Below are positions 26,926-35,915 of a stretch of 64,000 nucleotides of DNA, in pieces (the first letter of the stretch is position 1; the number at the start of each line of letters is the position of its first letter). A model generated the notes under the pieces. The model ran no database searches. It had not been told where the DNA came from and worked only from the letters and a program-made list of their open reading frames with translations. Position numbers and translations under genes: made by a program. Origin of the DNA: Flagellimonas sediminis (GTDB lineage Bacteria > Bacteroidota > Bacteroidia > Flavobacteriales > Flavobacteriaceae); NCBI RefSeq assembly GCF_010500845.1, contig NZ_JAAAMI010000002.1, positions 310,001 through 374,000 on the forward strand, given 5' to 3'.

Positions 26926-28170
26926 ATGACCAAAACTATATTAGTGATAGGCCATGTTTGGCCAGAGCCCGATACCACTGCGGCCGGATGTCGAATGATA
27001 CAATTGCTCGAAACTTTTTTGGCTTTTGGTCATGTGGTGACCTTTGCCTCATCAGCGGGAAAAACAGTGTATAGTAAAGACCTTTTTGCTATCGGCATTA
27101 AAGAAGAATCCATTGAACTGAACCATCCCAGTTTTGATGCCTTTATTAAGCAACTGAATCCAGATGTAGTTGTTTTTGACCGTTTTATGGTAGAGGAGCA
27201 ATTTGGTTGGAGAGTGGCCGAATTTGCCCCCAACGCTATCCGAATATTGAATACGGAAGACCTTCACTCCCTTAGAAAGGCCAGGGAAGAGGCTCACAAG
27301 CCCCATCAAGAATTTCATATATCCGATTGGGTAAAACACGATATGACATTGCGTGAAGTGGCCAGTATCTATAGGTGCGATGTATCCTTGATGGTTTCAA
27401 CGTATGAGATGGATATTTTGGATGAACTGCTCCATGTTCCCGAAAATCTTCTGTTTCATTTGCCCTTGATGCTAGAAGTACCCACGGCTAAAAGTATAAA
27501 AGAATGGCCCAAATTTATTGAAAGACAGCATTTTATCACGGTTGGAAATGGTAGGCATACTCCAAATATAGATTCCATCAAAATCTTGAAACAGGTCGTT
27601 TGGCCCAAAATCAGGGAAAAATTACCGCAGGCCGAATTGCATGTTTATGGTGCGTATTTACCACAATTGGTACAAGAAATGCACGAACCCAAACAAGGGT
27701 TCTACATTGATGGCTGGTTAGAAAACTTGGATCAAACCATGCAAAACACAAAGGTATTGTTGGCTCCCATACAGTTTGGGGCGGGAATCAAAGGAAAGTT
27801 GTTGATAGCCATGAAAAATGGTACGCCAAGTGTCACTACATCCATTGGAGCAGAAGGGATGCAAGGCGATTTACCATGGAACGGAAGTATTTCCGACAAT
27901 TGGGAAACCTTTGCCAATGCGGCCGTGGCACTTTATCAGGATGAATTGAAATGGGAAAATGCGAAAACCCATGGCATTCAATTGTTACATGCATTTTTTG
28001 ATAAAGAAAAACTTCAGAAAAGCTTTATGGATCTGATCGATGGCCTAAAAAAAAATCTAGTTGAACATAGAGAGCGAAATTTAATGGGGAGAATACTACA
28101 GCACCAAACCTTGAACAGCACCAAATACATGGCCAAATGGATCGAGGCCAAAAACAGGTGCCAAGGCTAG
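26926..28170 (+). CDS. Glycosyltransferase, GT4-like
   Basis: A 414-residue GT-B fold protein. The N-terminal domain starts ILVIGHVWPEPDTTAAGCRM. The C-terminal donor-binding domain has VYGAYLPQL, YIDGWLENLDQTM, VLLAPIQFGAGIKGKLLIAM and TSIGAEGM, the pattern of group 1 transferases. Donor and acceptor are unknown. It stands alone, outside any polysaccharide cluster in this window. Confidence 0.85.
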   Translation: MTKTILVIGHVWPEPDTTAAGCRMIQLLETFLAFGHVVTFASSAGKTVYSKDLFAIGIKEESIELNHPSFDAFIKQLNPDVVVFDRFMVEEQFGWRVAEFAPNAIRILNTEDLHSLRKAREEAHKPHQEFHISDWVKHDMTLREVASIYRCDVSLMVSTYEMDILDELLHVPENLLFHLPLMLEVPTAKSIKEWPKFIERQHFITVGNGRHTPNIDSIKILKQVVWPKIREKLPQAELHVYGAYLPQLVQEMHEPKQGFYIDGWLENLDQTMQNTKVLLAPIQFGAGIKGKLLIAMKNGTPSVTTSIGAEGMQGDLPWNGSISDNWETFANAAVALYQDELKWENAKTHGIQLLHAFFDKEKLQKSFMDLIDGLKKNLVEHRERNLMGRILQHQTLNSTKYMAKWIEAKNRCQG

Positions 28171-28181
28171 ATCTTTCTTGG

Positions 28182-28832
28182 CTATCTCTCTTCCAAATAG
28201 GCGACAATTTCCTTATGTCCATCCCTTTTTGCAATGCTAAGGGCGGTATCGCCATTTTCCATTTTCAGCTCAATGTCGGCACCATGTTGCACCAACAGTT
28301 TCACAAGTTCCAAGTTCCCCCGATGTACTGCGGAGTGCAAGGCCGTAACATTTTGCATTTGGGGAGCATTGACATCCACACCTTTTGCAATCAACAATTG
28401 ACACAGCCCAACATTTTCTTTGGCCACAGCCGCATGTAACGCATTTACCTTGGAAGGATTGGTCGCGGGTAGGTTCGGGTCCGCATCATGGTCCAGCAAC
28501 CATTTGGCCATTTCCGTTTGATCAAAAAAGGCTGCCAAAGACACAGGTGTGAAACCATCGTTGGCGTACTGGTTGATTAACTCGGGATCATGGACCAGCA
28601 TGCTCTGGACCTGTTCCATCAGTCCACATACCACCGCTTCATGGAAGGTAAAGGAATTCTTCAGGGTTATGGCCGTTTCCAAGACCTTTGGCATACCGGA
28701 ATAAGCGATGAGCAACAGCCCAGAGGTTCCTCTTTCGTCCTGAAGCTCCAAAACTTTAGGGCTTTCTTGAATCAAACTCAGGATTTTGTCTGTTTCCCTA
28801 TCCTTAAGGAGTTCTTTAAGTTTTTCAGTCAT
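28182..28832 (-). CDS. Ankyrin repeat protein
   Basis: A 216-residue cytoplasmic protein with about five ankyrin repeats. The clearest are DGFTPVSLAAFFDQTEMAKW, VNALHAAVAKENVGLCQLL, VTALHSAVHRGNLELVKLL and GDTALSIAKRDGHKEIVAYL. There is no signal peptide. It is presumably a protein-protein interaction scaffold with unknown partner, convergent with the glycosyltransferase. Confidence 0.9.
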   Translation of the reverse strand: MTEKLKELLKDRETDKILSLIQESPKVLELQDERGTSGLLLIAYSGMPKVLETAITLKNSFTFHEAVVCGLMEQVQSMLVHDPELINQYANDGFTPVSLAAFFDQTEMAKWLLDHDADPNLPATNPSKVNALHAAVAKENVGLCQLLIAKGVDVNAPQMQNVTALHSAVHRGNLELVKLLVQHGADIELKMENGDTALSIAKRDGHKEIVAYLEER

Positions 28833-28882
28833 GACCTAAAATGCTGATTTTAAATCTATACGAATACTAAAATCTCTCTTTT

Positions 28883-29380
28883 TTATTTGCTAAAGACAAT
28901 CGAGGGGAATCCTTTTCTGTCTTTCACAATAAAGTGCTCGGCTTTTTTCCACTCTTCGATCAACCGGTGGGCAGCCAAGCGAAGTGCCAAGTCGCCATGG
29001 CCTAAATAGGACTCAACTTGGGTTACATAAGGCCTGATATTTTCTCTTATATTCGCGAACCATTCACAAGTTGGTGTAGCATCACCAATACCTGCGTTAT
29101 AATCATAATAGGCCTCTTTAAAAAGGCAAGCAATGAATTTCATGATTACGGCAAGGGCTCCATTGGATATAGACTCACCCTGACCAGCCAGAATACCGGT
29201 GAAATAGTCCTTTAGTTTATAGACGGATTCCCCATGGCCTTCCAATACTTCAAAGTAATCTTCCCCCCATTTTTGCTCTATATCCGCATCAACAAGATTT
29301 GCCAAGTCACAAATAAGGACCCAATCCTTGCCAAAAAATGGACTAAAGGCTTCTTTGCAATATAATTGTTCCAGTTTCAT
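28883..29380 (-). CDS. Hypothetical protein, 165 residues
   Basis: A soluble protein with mixed helical content (FEVLEGHGESVYKLKDYF, LALRLAAHRLIEEWKKAEHF). No signal peptide, membrane segment or recognised family. It is 50 bases upstream of the ankyrin gene on the same strand and may be co-transcribed. Confidence 0.6.
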   Translation of the reverse strand: MKLEQLYCKEAFSPFFGKDWVLICDLANLVDADIEQKWGEDYFEVLEGHGESVYKLKDYFTGILAGQGESISNGALAVIMKFIACLFKEAYYDYNAGIGDATPTCEWFANIRENIRPYVTQVESYLGHGDLALRLAAHRLIEEWKKAEHFIVKDRKGFPSIVFSK

Positions 29381-29410
29381 AATATAGAGTTGTACGCCAT
29401 CATTAAGAAG

Positions 29411-29440
29411 AGATTCTTCCCTTCGCTCAGAATGACAAGT
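29411..29440. repeat. Dispersed repeat fragment (reverse of TGTCATTCTGAGCG type)
   Basis: Read on the minus strand this is TGTCATTCTGAGCG followed by AAGGGAAGAATCT. It shares its core with the copy at 1832-1870. The flanking sequence (CAATTGTTC, ATTGTCAATTG) also recurs near 44255-44300. Confidence 0.6.
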
Positions 29441-29485
29441 AAGATGATTGGAAATTGATTATTGTTCATTGTCAATTGTTCTTGT

Positions 29486-30067
29486 CTATTTCACAAATAA
29501 GGAAGGATCATACGTGGTTCCCTTGGCAACCTGAACCATAGTGATCCGTACTTTGGTAGGGAAGAATTTTTCGAAATCGCTTCGCTTATGGGCATGCCCC
29601 TGTCCGCCACTATCATCTTTGATCACCAAATCCATCTGTTTGATGCCTTCCGACCAGATGATGGATTCATTCTCCCAAAACTCTGTCATGGGGACATCCT
29701 TTTCATAAATGCCTTCCTCTGAATATAGATCCGTGGAGGTGCAGCCATACCCATTTCCCTGTCCATGGTTGGGGATATAGCAGAGTGTCCATTTGGTCGG
29801 TTCCCCTCCAAGTGGCTTTTCTTGAACTTCAATTCGGATATGTACCGTTCCATTTCTAAAATCCACAGGGTAAGTCCAATCTTCCGGAATGTTCGGGTTC
29901 AACTTGTCCCCGGTCACATAATAGTGGGATTTGCTGGGGGTGGAAGTATCCGCGTCATTTTTGGTATAGGTGAACTCCACATCAAAAAGTACAAATTGAT
30001 TTTGATACGATTGCGCCCAAAATAACATTGGATACAAAAAGATTATCCCTAAAATACATTTTTTCAT
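29486..30067 (-). CDS. Secreted hypothetical protein, 193 residues
   Basis: The start is the ATG of MKKCILGIIF, followed by a signal peptide (IIFLYPMLFWAQ). An upstream in-frame ATG at 30109 would overlap the preceding gene. The mature part is polar with beta-strand character (FVLFDVEFTYTKND, VRITMVQVAKGTTYDPSLF) and a Cys pair (LCYIPN, GYGCTS). The family is not recognised. It lies 7 bases downstream of the D-aminoacylase-like gene and is likely co-transcribed. Confidence 0.65.
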   Translation of the reverse strand: MKKCILGIIFLYPMLFWAQSYQNQFVLFDVEFTYTKNDADTSTPSKSHYYVTGDKLNPNIPEDWTYPVDFRNGTVHIRIEVQEKPLGGEPTKWTLCYIPNHGQGNGYGCTSTDLYSEEGIYEKDVPMTEFWENESIIWSEGIKQMDLVIKDDSGGQGHAHKRSDFEKFFPTKVRITMVQVAKGTTYDPSLFVK

Positions 30068-30074
30068 TTCCCTA

Positions 30075-31757
30075 TCAATCCTTTTTATATCCTGGACCTC
30101 GCACCACACGGCCAGGAAATTCGCCTGTATGCTCTCCGTCTTTCAGCACCCGGGTACCGTTGACAAATACATGCACCATGCCTTCGGCATATTGGTGTGG
30201 ATTTTCAAAAGTTGCCTTGTCCATGATGGTTTCTGGGTTAAAAACTACCACATCAGCATAATTGCCAGTGGACAAACTTCCCCTTCTTTTGATCTTCAAG
30301 TTGGTTGCGGGTAATTGGGACAATTTGTGAACCGCTTCCTCTAAGGAAATCACCTTTTCTTCACGCACATATTTGCCCAACAGTCGGGCCACATTGCCAT
30401 AAGCTCTTGGATGCGTGTTGGATTTAAGGAAAACCCCCTCAGTAGCTAAGGAACCTGCGTCGGAACCGAAGCTCATCCAGGGCAAGGCAATCTGCTTTTT
30501 TACATTCTCTTCGGACATCAGAAAATAAATGGTACCCACCCGGCTGCCATCTTGTACCACAAGGTCCATAGCGGTTTCCTCAGGGGAAGTTCCCCTAATT
30601 TCTGCCACTTCTCTCAAGGTCTTTCCTGTCAAATATTTAAGGGAATCGTTTCGAAAGCCTACCAAAAGGATTTTACTCGGATCCCCTGCCGCTTGCATCA
30701 AACTTTCCCATTTATCCGTTGGGGTCATCATTTCTTCTTTGACTTTTTCGCGGATGGCCGGGTCTTGCAAACGCTCAGCCCATTTATCATATCCGCCTTC
30801 CTGTACCCAGGGCGGCATAGAGGCATCCAATCCTGTGGCTCCGGCCACATAGTTATACATATCGGCTGTAATATGCAATCCGGCGGCACGCGAGGAGTCC
30901 ACTTTGGCCACCACAGCATCAAATTTGTCCCAATTGTCCCTGCCGCTTTCCTTCAAATGATAGATCTCTGCCCGTATTCCGGCTTCATGGGCAATACGGA
31001 TCAATTCATCCAGACTTTCCAGTAACCTAGATCCCTCGCTTCGCATATGGCTGATGTACATGCCATCATACTCGGCAGCTACTTTACACAGCGCTATGAG
31101 TTCCTCCGTGCTGGAGTAAAAAGCTGGGGCATAGATCAGTGAAGATCCCACGCCCAAGGCGCCTTCTTCCATGGCCTGCCTTACCATCAATTTCATGGAG
31201 TCCAATTCCTGTGGAGTAGGGGCACGGTCTTCGTAGCCAACGGTATTTACCCTAAGGGTAGTGGCGCCAACAAAGGAAGCCACGTTGGTTGAAATACCCT
31301 TTTTCGTTAAATATTCCAGGTATTCCCCAAGGGTGTTCCAAGCCATGTCAAATTTGATATCACCTTGGCTTTCCTGTTCCTCTTTCTTTATTTTTTCGGT
31401 CAGGGGCCCCATGGACCAACCTTCTCCAAAAACTTCCAATGTTACTCCTTGTTTAATGTCGCCCATGGACCTGCCATCTTCTATTAGGGACTCTGTGGCC
31501 CAACTCAACATATTGATGAACCCGGGGGCAACAGCCAAACCGGAAGCATCTACTTCCACATTTCCCCTTGCTTTATTAAGATTGCCAATGGCAGCAATGG
31601 TATCGGCATTGATCCCTACATCTCCCACGTAAGAGGGTTTACCGGAACCGTCCACAATACTGCCATTCTTTATGAGTACATCAAAGTTTTGGGGCTGGTT
31701 GCAACTACCAACAAGCAGTATAACAAAAAGGAGGGACAGGATTGGGGTAGTCTTCAT
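30075..31757 (-). CDS. D-aminoacylase-like amidohydrolase, lipoprotein
   Basis: A 560-residue member of the N-acyl-D-amino-acid deacylase branch of the amidohydrolase superfamily, with a lipobox LVGSC (about 15-19). Family blocks include DVLIKNGSIVDGSGKP at the N-terminus, ADMYNYVAGATGLDASMPPW and a C-terminal SLSTGNYADVVVFNPETI. The usual N-terminal metal motif (PGFIDxHxH) reads PGFINMLSW, so the HxH pair is missing, while later histidines (YISHMRSEG, IYHLKESG) remain. It may use one metal or act on another substrate. Confidence 0.85.
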   Translation of the reverse strand: MKTTPILSLLFVILLVGSCNQPQNFDVLIKNGSIVDGSGKPSYVGDVGINADTIAAIGNLNKARGNVEVDASGLAVAPGFINMLSWATESLIEDGRSMGDIKQGVTLEVFGEGWSMGPLTEKIKKEEQESQGDIKFDMAWNTLGEYLEYLTKKGISTNVASFVGATTLRVNTVGYEDRAPTPQELDSMKLMVRQAMEEGALGVGSSLIYAPAFYSSTEELIALCKVAAEYDGMYISHMRSEGSRLLESLDELIRIAHEAGIRAEIYHLKESGRDNWDKFDAVVAKVDSSRAAGLHITADMYNYVAGATGLDASMPPWVQEGGYDKWAERLQDPAIREKVKEEMMTPTDKWESLMQAAGDPSKILLVGFRNDSLKYLTGKTLREVAEIRGTSPEETAMDLVVQDGSRVGTIYFLMSEENVKKQIALPWMSFGSDAGSLATEGVFLKSNTHPRAYGNVARLLGKYVREEKVISLEEAVHKLSQLPATNLKIKRRGSLSTGNYADVVVFNPETIMDKATFENPHQYAEGMVHVFVNGTRVLKDGEHTGEFPGRVVRGPGYKKD

Positions 31758-31789
31758 AACTCGGTTATTTAGTGAGAGATAACCAAGTT
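31758..31789. promoter_or_regulatory. Inverted repeat abutting the D-aminoacylase start codon
   Basis: Arms AACTCGGTTAT (31758-31768) and ATAACCAAGTT (31779-31789) pair over 11 bases with one G-U-compatible mismatch and a 10-base loop. The repeat touches the ATG at 31757. It could be an RNA hairpin limiting ribosome access or an operator. Confidence 0.5.
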
Positions 31790-31821
31790 AATCCTTTTTT
31801 GTTGATAAGCAAATCACCTTT

Positions 31822-33351
31822 TTATTTCCTCAAATGCCCTAAGCGGTCGATGGCATTTTGGTTTTGTGGATTTAAATCCAAGGACTTTTGAAAGCTTAAA
31901 ATGGCCTTGTCCGTATCTCCCAAGAACAAATAGGCCTCTGCCAAACTGTCGAATAGATTGCTGGAATTTGGATAAAGGGTTGTTGCCAGTAATAATATTT
32001 TGATTCCGCTGACCGATGTTTTTGGGTTGAAAACAAGTTGCAACCCTAGATTGTTCAATTTCCCTTCTGATAATTCCAGTGCAGGATGCTTTTTAACAAG
32101 CGATTGATAAAGTGTATAAAGATCGTTATAGCCCTGTTTTGCTGCCAATTCATTAAAATCATTGAAACCAAATCCTTTTTCTTTTGGCTCTTTGGTTTGA
32201 TAATCCAGTACATCCTTTGCTATTCCATTTTGGGAAGGATCGTTATTTAAAAATTTGAGGGCTGCCGGGTCATTCTTCAAAAATGCATCCAAAAAATTCA
32301 ACGCATACTGGGATACCAACCTATAGGATTCCATAATCTCGGAATCGCTTTTATCCTGCCTTTCATCCCTTGATTGAAACAAGACCCCCAAGGTACTGAA
32401 ATAGGAATGCGTCATGTTGCGGAACTTCAATTGATAGGCCTTGCTATTGGTGAGACTATCATAAAATTCAAACTTGGTGTTGAGTTCCGGGTCTATCTTA
32501 TCTTCAGCCATAACCTGCTCTGGAATGTTCTTTTGGGCCATATGGATGAAAGGAACGTCCACTTTATCAACATTAAAGAAAGGGGATTTTTTCAACGTGT
32601 CATATTGATATTTTATACTTCCATCCAAACTGACAATGGCCATGATGTTCTCATTTCTCATTTGCGACAGAACGTTGGACAGTCCTCCAAAGCTAAAACC
32701 CATAGTGGCGATATGGTCCGTTTCCACATAAGGCAATTTTCGGACTTCTTTAATCAAAAACTCAATATCCCTGGCCTGTGTTTCCAAATCTTTTGGGGTG
32801 CCTCCCTCAAAAAAACGGTTTTCAGCACCTCTACTTGGACTAGAAATTACCACATAGCCGTGACTGGCCAGATATTCGCACAAAGCGAAATTTTCTATGG
32901 ACGACGCTTGATAACTTGGTGCATAAACGACCACGGGAAACGTACCTTCTGCTGGCCTTATTCCATATTGCGCAGTTGTTTGTTCCCCTAGATGGTTTTG
33001 GTTCGCCAGGTTGTTCGGATAATAGAACCAATTCAATATTTGATCATTTGGCAAATATTCCCATTCCTCTTCTTCTTTAAGGATTTCCATATAATCCAAT
33101 ACGTTCATTGGCTCAGTGTTATCTGAGGTTTTACCGGATGGATACCAAATACTTATTGGGATGGGCCTTGGAATACTTTTGTTGTTCCAATCATAAATTC
33201 TTTTGTATGTTCTGGTGCTGTCAGTGGTCAAGTAGTGTTTAAATCCTACGTGGAAGTCTCCGTTTTCCAAATCAATTTCCTTTAAAGAGGTTTGCCCTAA
33301 AACCAAACTTGTTTGGATCAACAATACAATAAGAATCGCCAATAGCCTCAT
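31822..33351 (-). CDS. Secreted alpha/beta hydrolase with C-terminal TPR region
   Basis: A 509-residue exported protein (signal peptide LIVLLIQTSLVLGQ). Its hydrolase domain has PVVVYAPSYQASS, the nucleophile elbow GFSFGG and an HGYVVISSPSRG block similar to the dienelactone-hydrolase/platelet-activating-factor-acetylhydrolase group. The C-terminal ~90 residues contain TPR-like helices (LFDSLAEAYLFLGDTDKAIL, SFQKSLDLNPQNQNAIDRLG). ATG at 33351 is used; the TTG two codons earlier is unlikely. Substrate is unknown. Confidence 0.85.
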   Translation of the reverse strand: MRLLAILIVLLIQTSLVLGQTSLKEIDLENGDFHVGFKHYLTTDSTRTYKRIYDWNNKSIPRPIPISIWYPSGKTSDNTEPMNVLDYMEILKEEEEWEYLPNDQILNWFYYPNNLANQNHLGEQTTAQYGIRPAEGTFPVVVYAPSYQASSIENFALCEYLASHGYVVISSPSRGAENRFFEGGTPKDLETQARDIEFLIKEVRKLPYVETDHIATMGFSFGGLSNVLSQMRNENIMAIVSLDGSIKYQYDTLKKSPFFNVDKVDVPFIHMAQKNIPEQVMAEDKIDPELNTKFEFYDSLTNSKAYQLKFRNMTHSYFSTLGVLFQSRDERQDKSDSEIMESYRLVSQYALNFLDAFLKNDPAALKFLNNDPSQNGIAKDVLDYQTKEPKEKGFGFNDFNELAAKQGYNDLYTLYQSLVKKHPALELSEGKLNNLGLQLVFNPKTSVSGIKILLLATTLYPNSSNLFDSLAEAYLFLGDTDKAILSFQKSLDLNPQNQNAIDRLGHLRK

Positions 33352-33459
33352 TATCAATTTAAAATGTTTCCCAAGAAAGGTAAGAAAAAACAGTGGCCTG
33401 TTACAATTTAAAAATCGTTTTAACCTGGAATCCCGTGGATTAAATCAGTGGTGATGGGA

Positions 33460-33933
33460 TCAGTCCCAAACAAATTTCCAAGTTTGGTCCGGCTGTCTTT
33501 TCCAAACGGTATGAAAGATTCCCGTATTTTGGATTTCCTTCCCCGTGGAATCCCTATAAGACAATGTGTAGCTACCATATGTATAACCCAAATCCCCGGA
33601 CGAGGAAACATCTACAAAATCAGGTTCCCATGAAAGCTTAAAATTGACCGAAGAATTTTGATTGGAAAAATAGGCTTTCAAGGCATCTTTCCCTTTTATC
33701 AATTTGTTGTTCCGCATCATGACCACATCATTGGCACAATAGGTTTCAAAAGCTCTTGCTACCCCTTCTTTTTGTGCCATATCGGAAAAGGCTTTTTCGG
33801 TTTTACGTATTTCGCTTTTCCATAATCCTATCTGTGAAACGTTTGTTTCATTCTTGCATGAAATAAAGAAAACATGCAATAACAGGACTTGTAATATGAT
33901 TTTACTTTTCAAAACCATTCGCTTTTCAACCAT
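33460..33933 (-). CDS. DUF4440/SnoaL-like (NTF2-fold) lipoprotein
   Basis: A 157-residue protein with a lipobox (VFFISC, about 21-26) and an NTF2-like domain (EIRKTEKAFSDMAQKEG, GKDALKAYF, GIFHTVWKRQPDQTWKFVWD). The ATG overlaps the stop of the agmatine deiminase gene (TAATG), so it is coupled to the aguB-aguA pair. Its role in that operon is unknown. The family often adopts small-ligand binding or catalytic roles. Confidence 0.8.
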   Translation of the reverse strand: MVEKRMVLKSKIILQVLLLHVFFISCKNETNVSQIGLWKSEIRKTEKAFSDMAQKEGVARAFETYCANDVVMMRNNKLIKGKDALKAYFSNQNSSVNFKLSWEPDFVDVSSSGDLGYTYGSYTLSYRDSTGKEIQNTGIFHTVWKRQPDQTWKFVWD

Positions 33934-34973
33934 TATTCAGGTATTTGCTGACTCAAGCAGTGCAAGGTGCCAAATCCCCAAATAAGGTCGATGGCACTGA
34001 TCCCGATAACCTCCCGACCAGGGAACACATCCGCTAGAATGTTCAAAGCCTCCCGGTCTCTTGAATCGTTGAAGGTAGGTACCAGAACAGCTTTGTTCAA
34101 AATCAGGAAGTTGGCATAACTGGCAGGTAGTACTACTCCATCAAAATCAATCCGTTTTGGCATGGGAAGCGTTACTATCCTTGGTTTGCTTCCGTCTTCC
34201 AAAATTGCACTTTCCAAACGTTTCAAATTTTCTTGCAGGGCTCCATAATTAGCATCCTTCTTGTCGGATTCCACCACCGTCACAATCGTATTCTCATTGA
34301 CAAATCGCGCCAAATCATCAATATGTCCGTGGGTATCGTCCCCTTTGATGCCATCACCTAACCAAATGGTATGGGTCACCCCAAGGTATTCCTTAAAAAT
34401 GGCTTCGTAATCGGTTTTGGTGAATCCAGGGTTACGCACTTGAATTTTTTGATCCAGCAGGCATTCTTCCGAAGTGATCAGGGTGCCTTTTCCGTTCACA
34501 TCAATGGCACCGCCTTCCAGCACCACGGGTTTGCCCTTGTACTTTACCTGTTCCAAAGGAACTTGTAGCCATTGGGATACTTTTTCGGGAACATGCCTGT
34601 CCAATTTATAATTGGAATATTTGGCCCAACCATTGAAATTGAAATTGAGGGCCTTTCTTTCCTTACCGTTTTTGACGATGATGGGACCAGAGTCGCGCAT
34701 CCAACTTCTATTGGTCTTATGGATGATGAAGGAAACCTTGTCCACATTTACATGGGCCGTTTGAAGAAGGTCAAGCACTTTGTTTTTGAGTTCCTCGGAA
34801 GCCACCACCAAAAATACCTCTTCAAAAGAGGTCACCTTTTTGATGAATTCCACAAAAGCCCATTGAATGGCCCCATATTTGCCGGGCCAATCGTTGCCAT
34901 TATGTGGAAAGCACAGTAAAATGCCCTGTTGTTTTTCCCATTCCGCGGGAAATCGCCATGCAGCCTTTGCCAT
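33933..34973 (-). CDS. aguA: Agmatine deiminase
   Basis: A 346-residue member of the peptidylarginine-deiminase family that converts agmatine to N-carbamoylputrescine. Motifs are FPAEWEKQQGILLCFPHN, RDSGPIIV, GGAIDVNGKGTLITSEECLL, GDDTHGHIDDLARFV and the catalytic Cys in GTLHCLSQ near the C-terminus. The start is ATG 34973, immediately after the TGA of the upstream amidase gene; TTG 34982 is a less likely start. With its partner it makes putrescine. Confidence 0.93.
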   Translation of the reverse strand: MAKAAWRFPAEWEKQQGILLCFPHNGNDWPGKYGAIQWAFVEFIKKVTSFEEVFLVVASEELKNKVLDLLQTAHVNVDKVSFIIHKTNRSWMRDSGPIIVKNGKERKALNFNFNGWAKYSNYKLDRHVPEKVSQWLQVPLEQVKYKGKPVVLEGGAIDVNGKGTLITSEECLLDQKIQVRNPGFTKTDYEAIFKEYLGVTHTIWLGDGIKGDDTHGHIDDLARFVNENTIVTVVESDKKDANYGALQENLKRLESAILEDGSKPRIVTLPMPKRIDFDGVVLPASYANFLILNKAVLVPTFNDSRDREALNILADVFPGREVIGISAIDLIWGFGTLHCLSQQIPE

Positions 34974-34974
34974 A

Positions 34975-35862
34975 TCAGTCAATCGCCCTTTTGGTTATTT
35001 GTCCGTACATGTCAATTCTCCTATCCCGAAGGAATGGCCAGTTTTGGCGTACATTTTCCTGAAGGTCCAGATTTACTTCGGCCAATAATATTTCTTCTTG
35101 ATCGTGGGAGGCTTGTGCCAAAATTTCACCCTGTGGGCCACAGATGAATGAAGAACCCCAAAATTCGATTCCAGCAGTATCCGGCAAATATTTTTCCAAT
35201 CCAATGCGATTAGCGGCGGCAACGTACACTCCATTGGCTACGGCATGCCCTTTCATCACGTTCATCCAGGCACCGTGTTGTTTTTCACCAAATTCGGCTT
35301 TTTCCTGTGGATGCCAACCAATGGCAGTAGGGTAGAAGAGTACCTCGGCACCTTGAAGGGCAGTCAACCGGGCTGCTTCGGGGTACCATTGGTCCCAACA
35401 GATCAAGGTTCCCACCTTTCCTTTTTGGGTAGGGATGGTCTTAAAGCCAAGATCCCCGGGAGTGAAGTAGAATTTCTCATAAAAATGAGGGTCGTCCGGA
35501 ATGTGCATTTTGCGGTACAAACCTGCTTCGGAACCATCCGAATCTATAATGTAGGCACTGTTATGGTACACCCCGGCCATTCGTTTTTCAAAAAAGGGAA
35601 CAATGATCACCACTCCCAATTCCTTGGCCAAAGCACTGAACGCATGAAACGATGTACTGTACAAAGGTTCCGCCAAAGAAAAATTCTCTGTATCCTCACT
35701 CTGACAGAAATAATGACTACTGTACAATTCGGGCAACGAAATGACCTCCGCGCCTTTGGCTGCAGCTTTTTTAACCCACTCCACACATTTTTTCAAATTG
35801 TTCTCGGGGGTGTTGTTCAAGTTTAATTGAAGTACCGAAACGGTGTATTTATTTTTTCCCAT
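34975..35862 (-). CDS. aguB: N-carbamoylputrescine amidase (nitrilase family)
   Basis: A 295-residue carbon-nitrogen hydrolase that releases putrescine, CO2 and ammonia from N-carbamoylputrescine. The Glu-Lys-Cys triad is visible: Glu in SLPELYSSHYF, Lys in YRKMHIPDDP, Cys in GTLICWDQWYPEAARL. It immediately precedes aguA, forming the agmatine-to-putrescine route, followed by a coupled NTF2-like lipoprotein. Confidence 0.93.
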   Translation of the reverse strand: MGKNKYTVSVLQLNLNNTPENNLKKCVEWVKKAAAKGAEVISLPELYSSHYFCQSEDTENFSLAEPLYSTSFHAFSALAKELGVVIIVPFFEKRMAGVYHNSAYIIDSDGSEAGLYRKMHIPDDPHFYEKFYFTPGDLGFKTIPTQKGKVGTLICWDQWYPEAARLTALQGAEVLFYPTAIGWHPQEKAEFGEKQHGAWMNVMKGHAVANGVYVAAANRIGLEKYLPDTAGIEFWGSSFICGPQGEILAQASHDQEEILLAEVNLDLQENVRQNWPFLRDRRIDMYGQITKRAID

Positions 35863-35883
35863 GTGTAATGATCAAATATTCTC

Positions 35884-35915
35884 AAAAAACAATACAAAGA
35901 TAATTGTATTGTTTT
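35884..35915 (-). terminator. Terminator after the XRE/serine-hydrolase fusion gene
   Basis: Arms AAAACAATACAA (35886-35897) and TTGTATTGTTTT (35904-35915) form a perfect 12-bp stem with a 6-base loop. On the minus strand a run of six T follows. It touches the stop codon of the fusion gene. Confidence 0.8.

Noticed and set aside
24073..28170. rpoD, helicase and glycosyltransferase region as a defence or polysaccharide island
   Set aside because: The helicase has no nuclease or methylase partner and the glycosyltransferase has no pathway neighbours; both look like single chromosomal genes.
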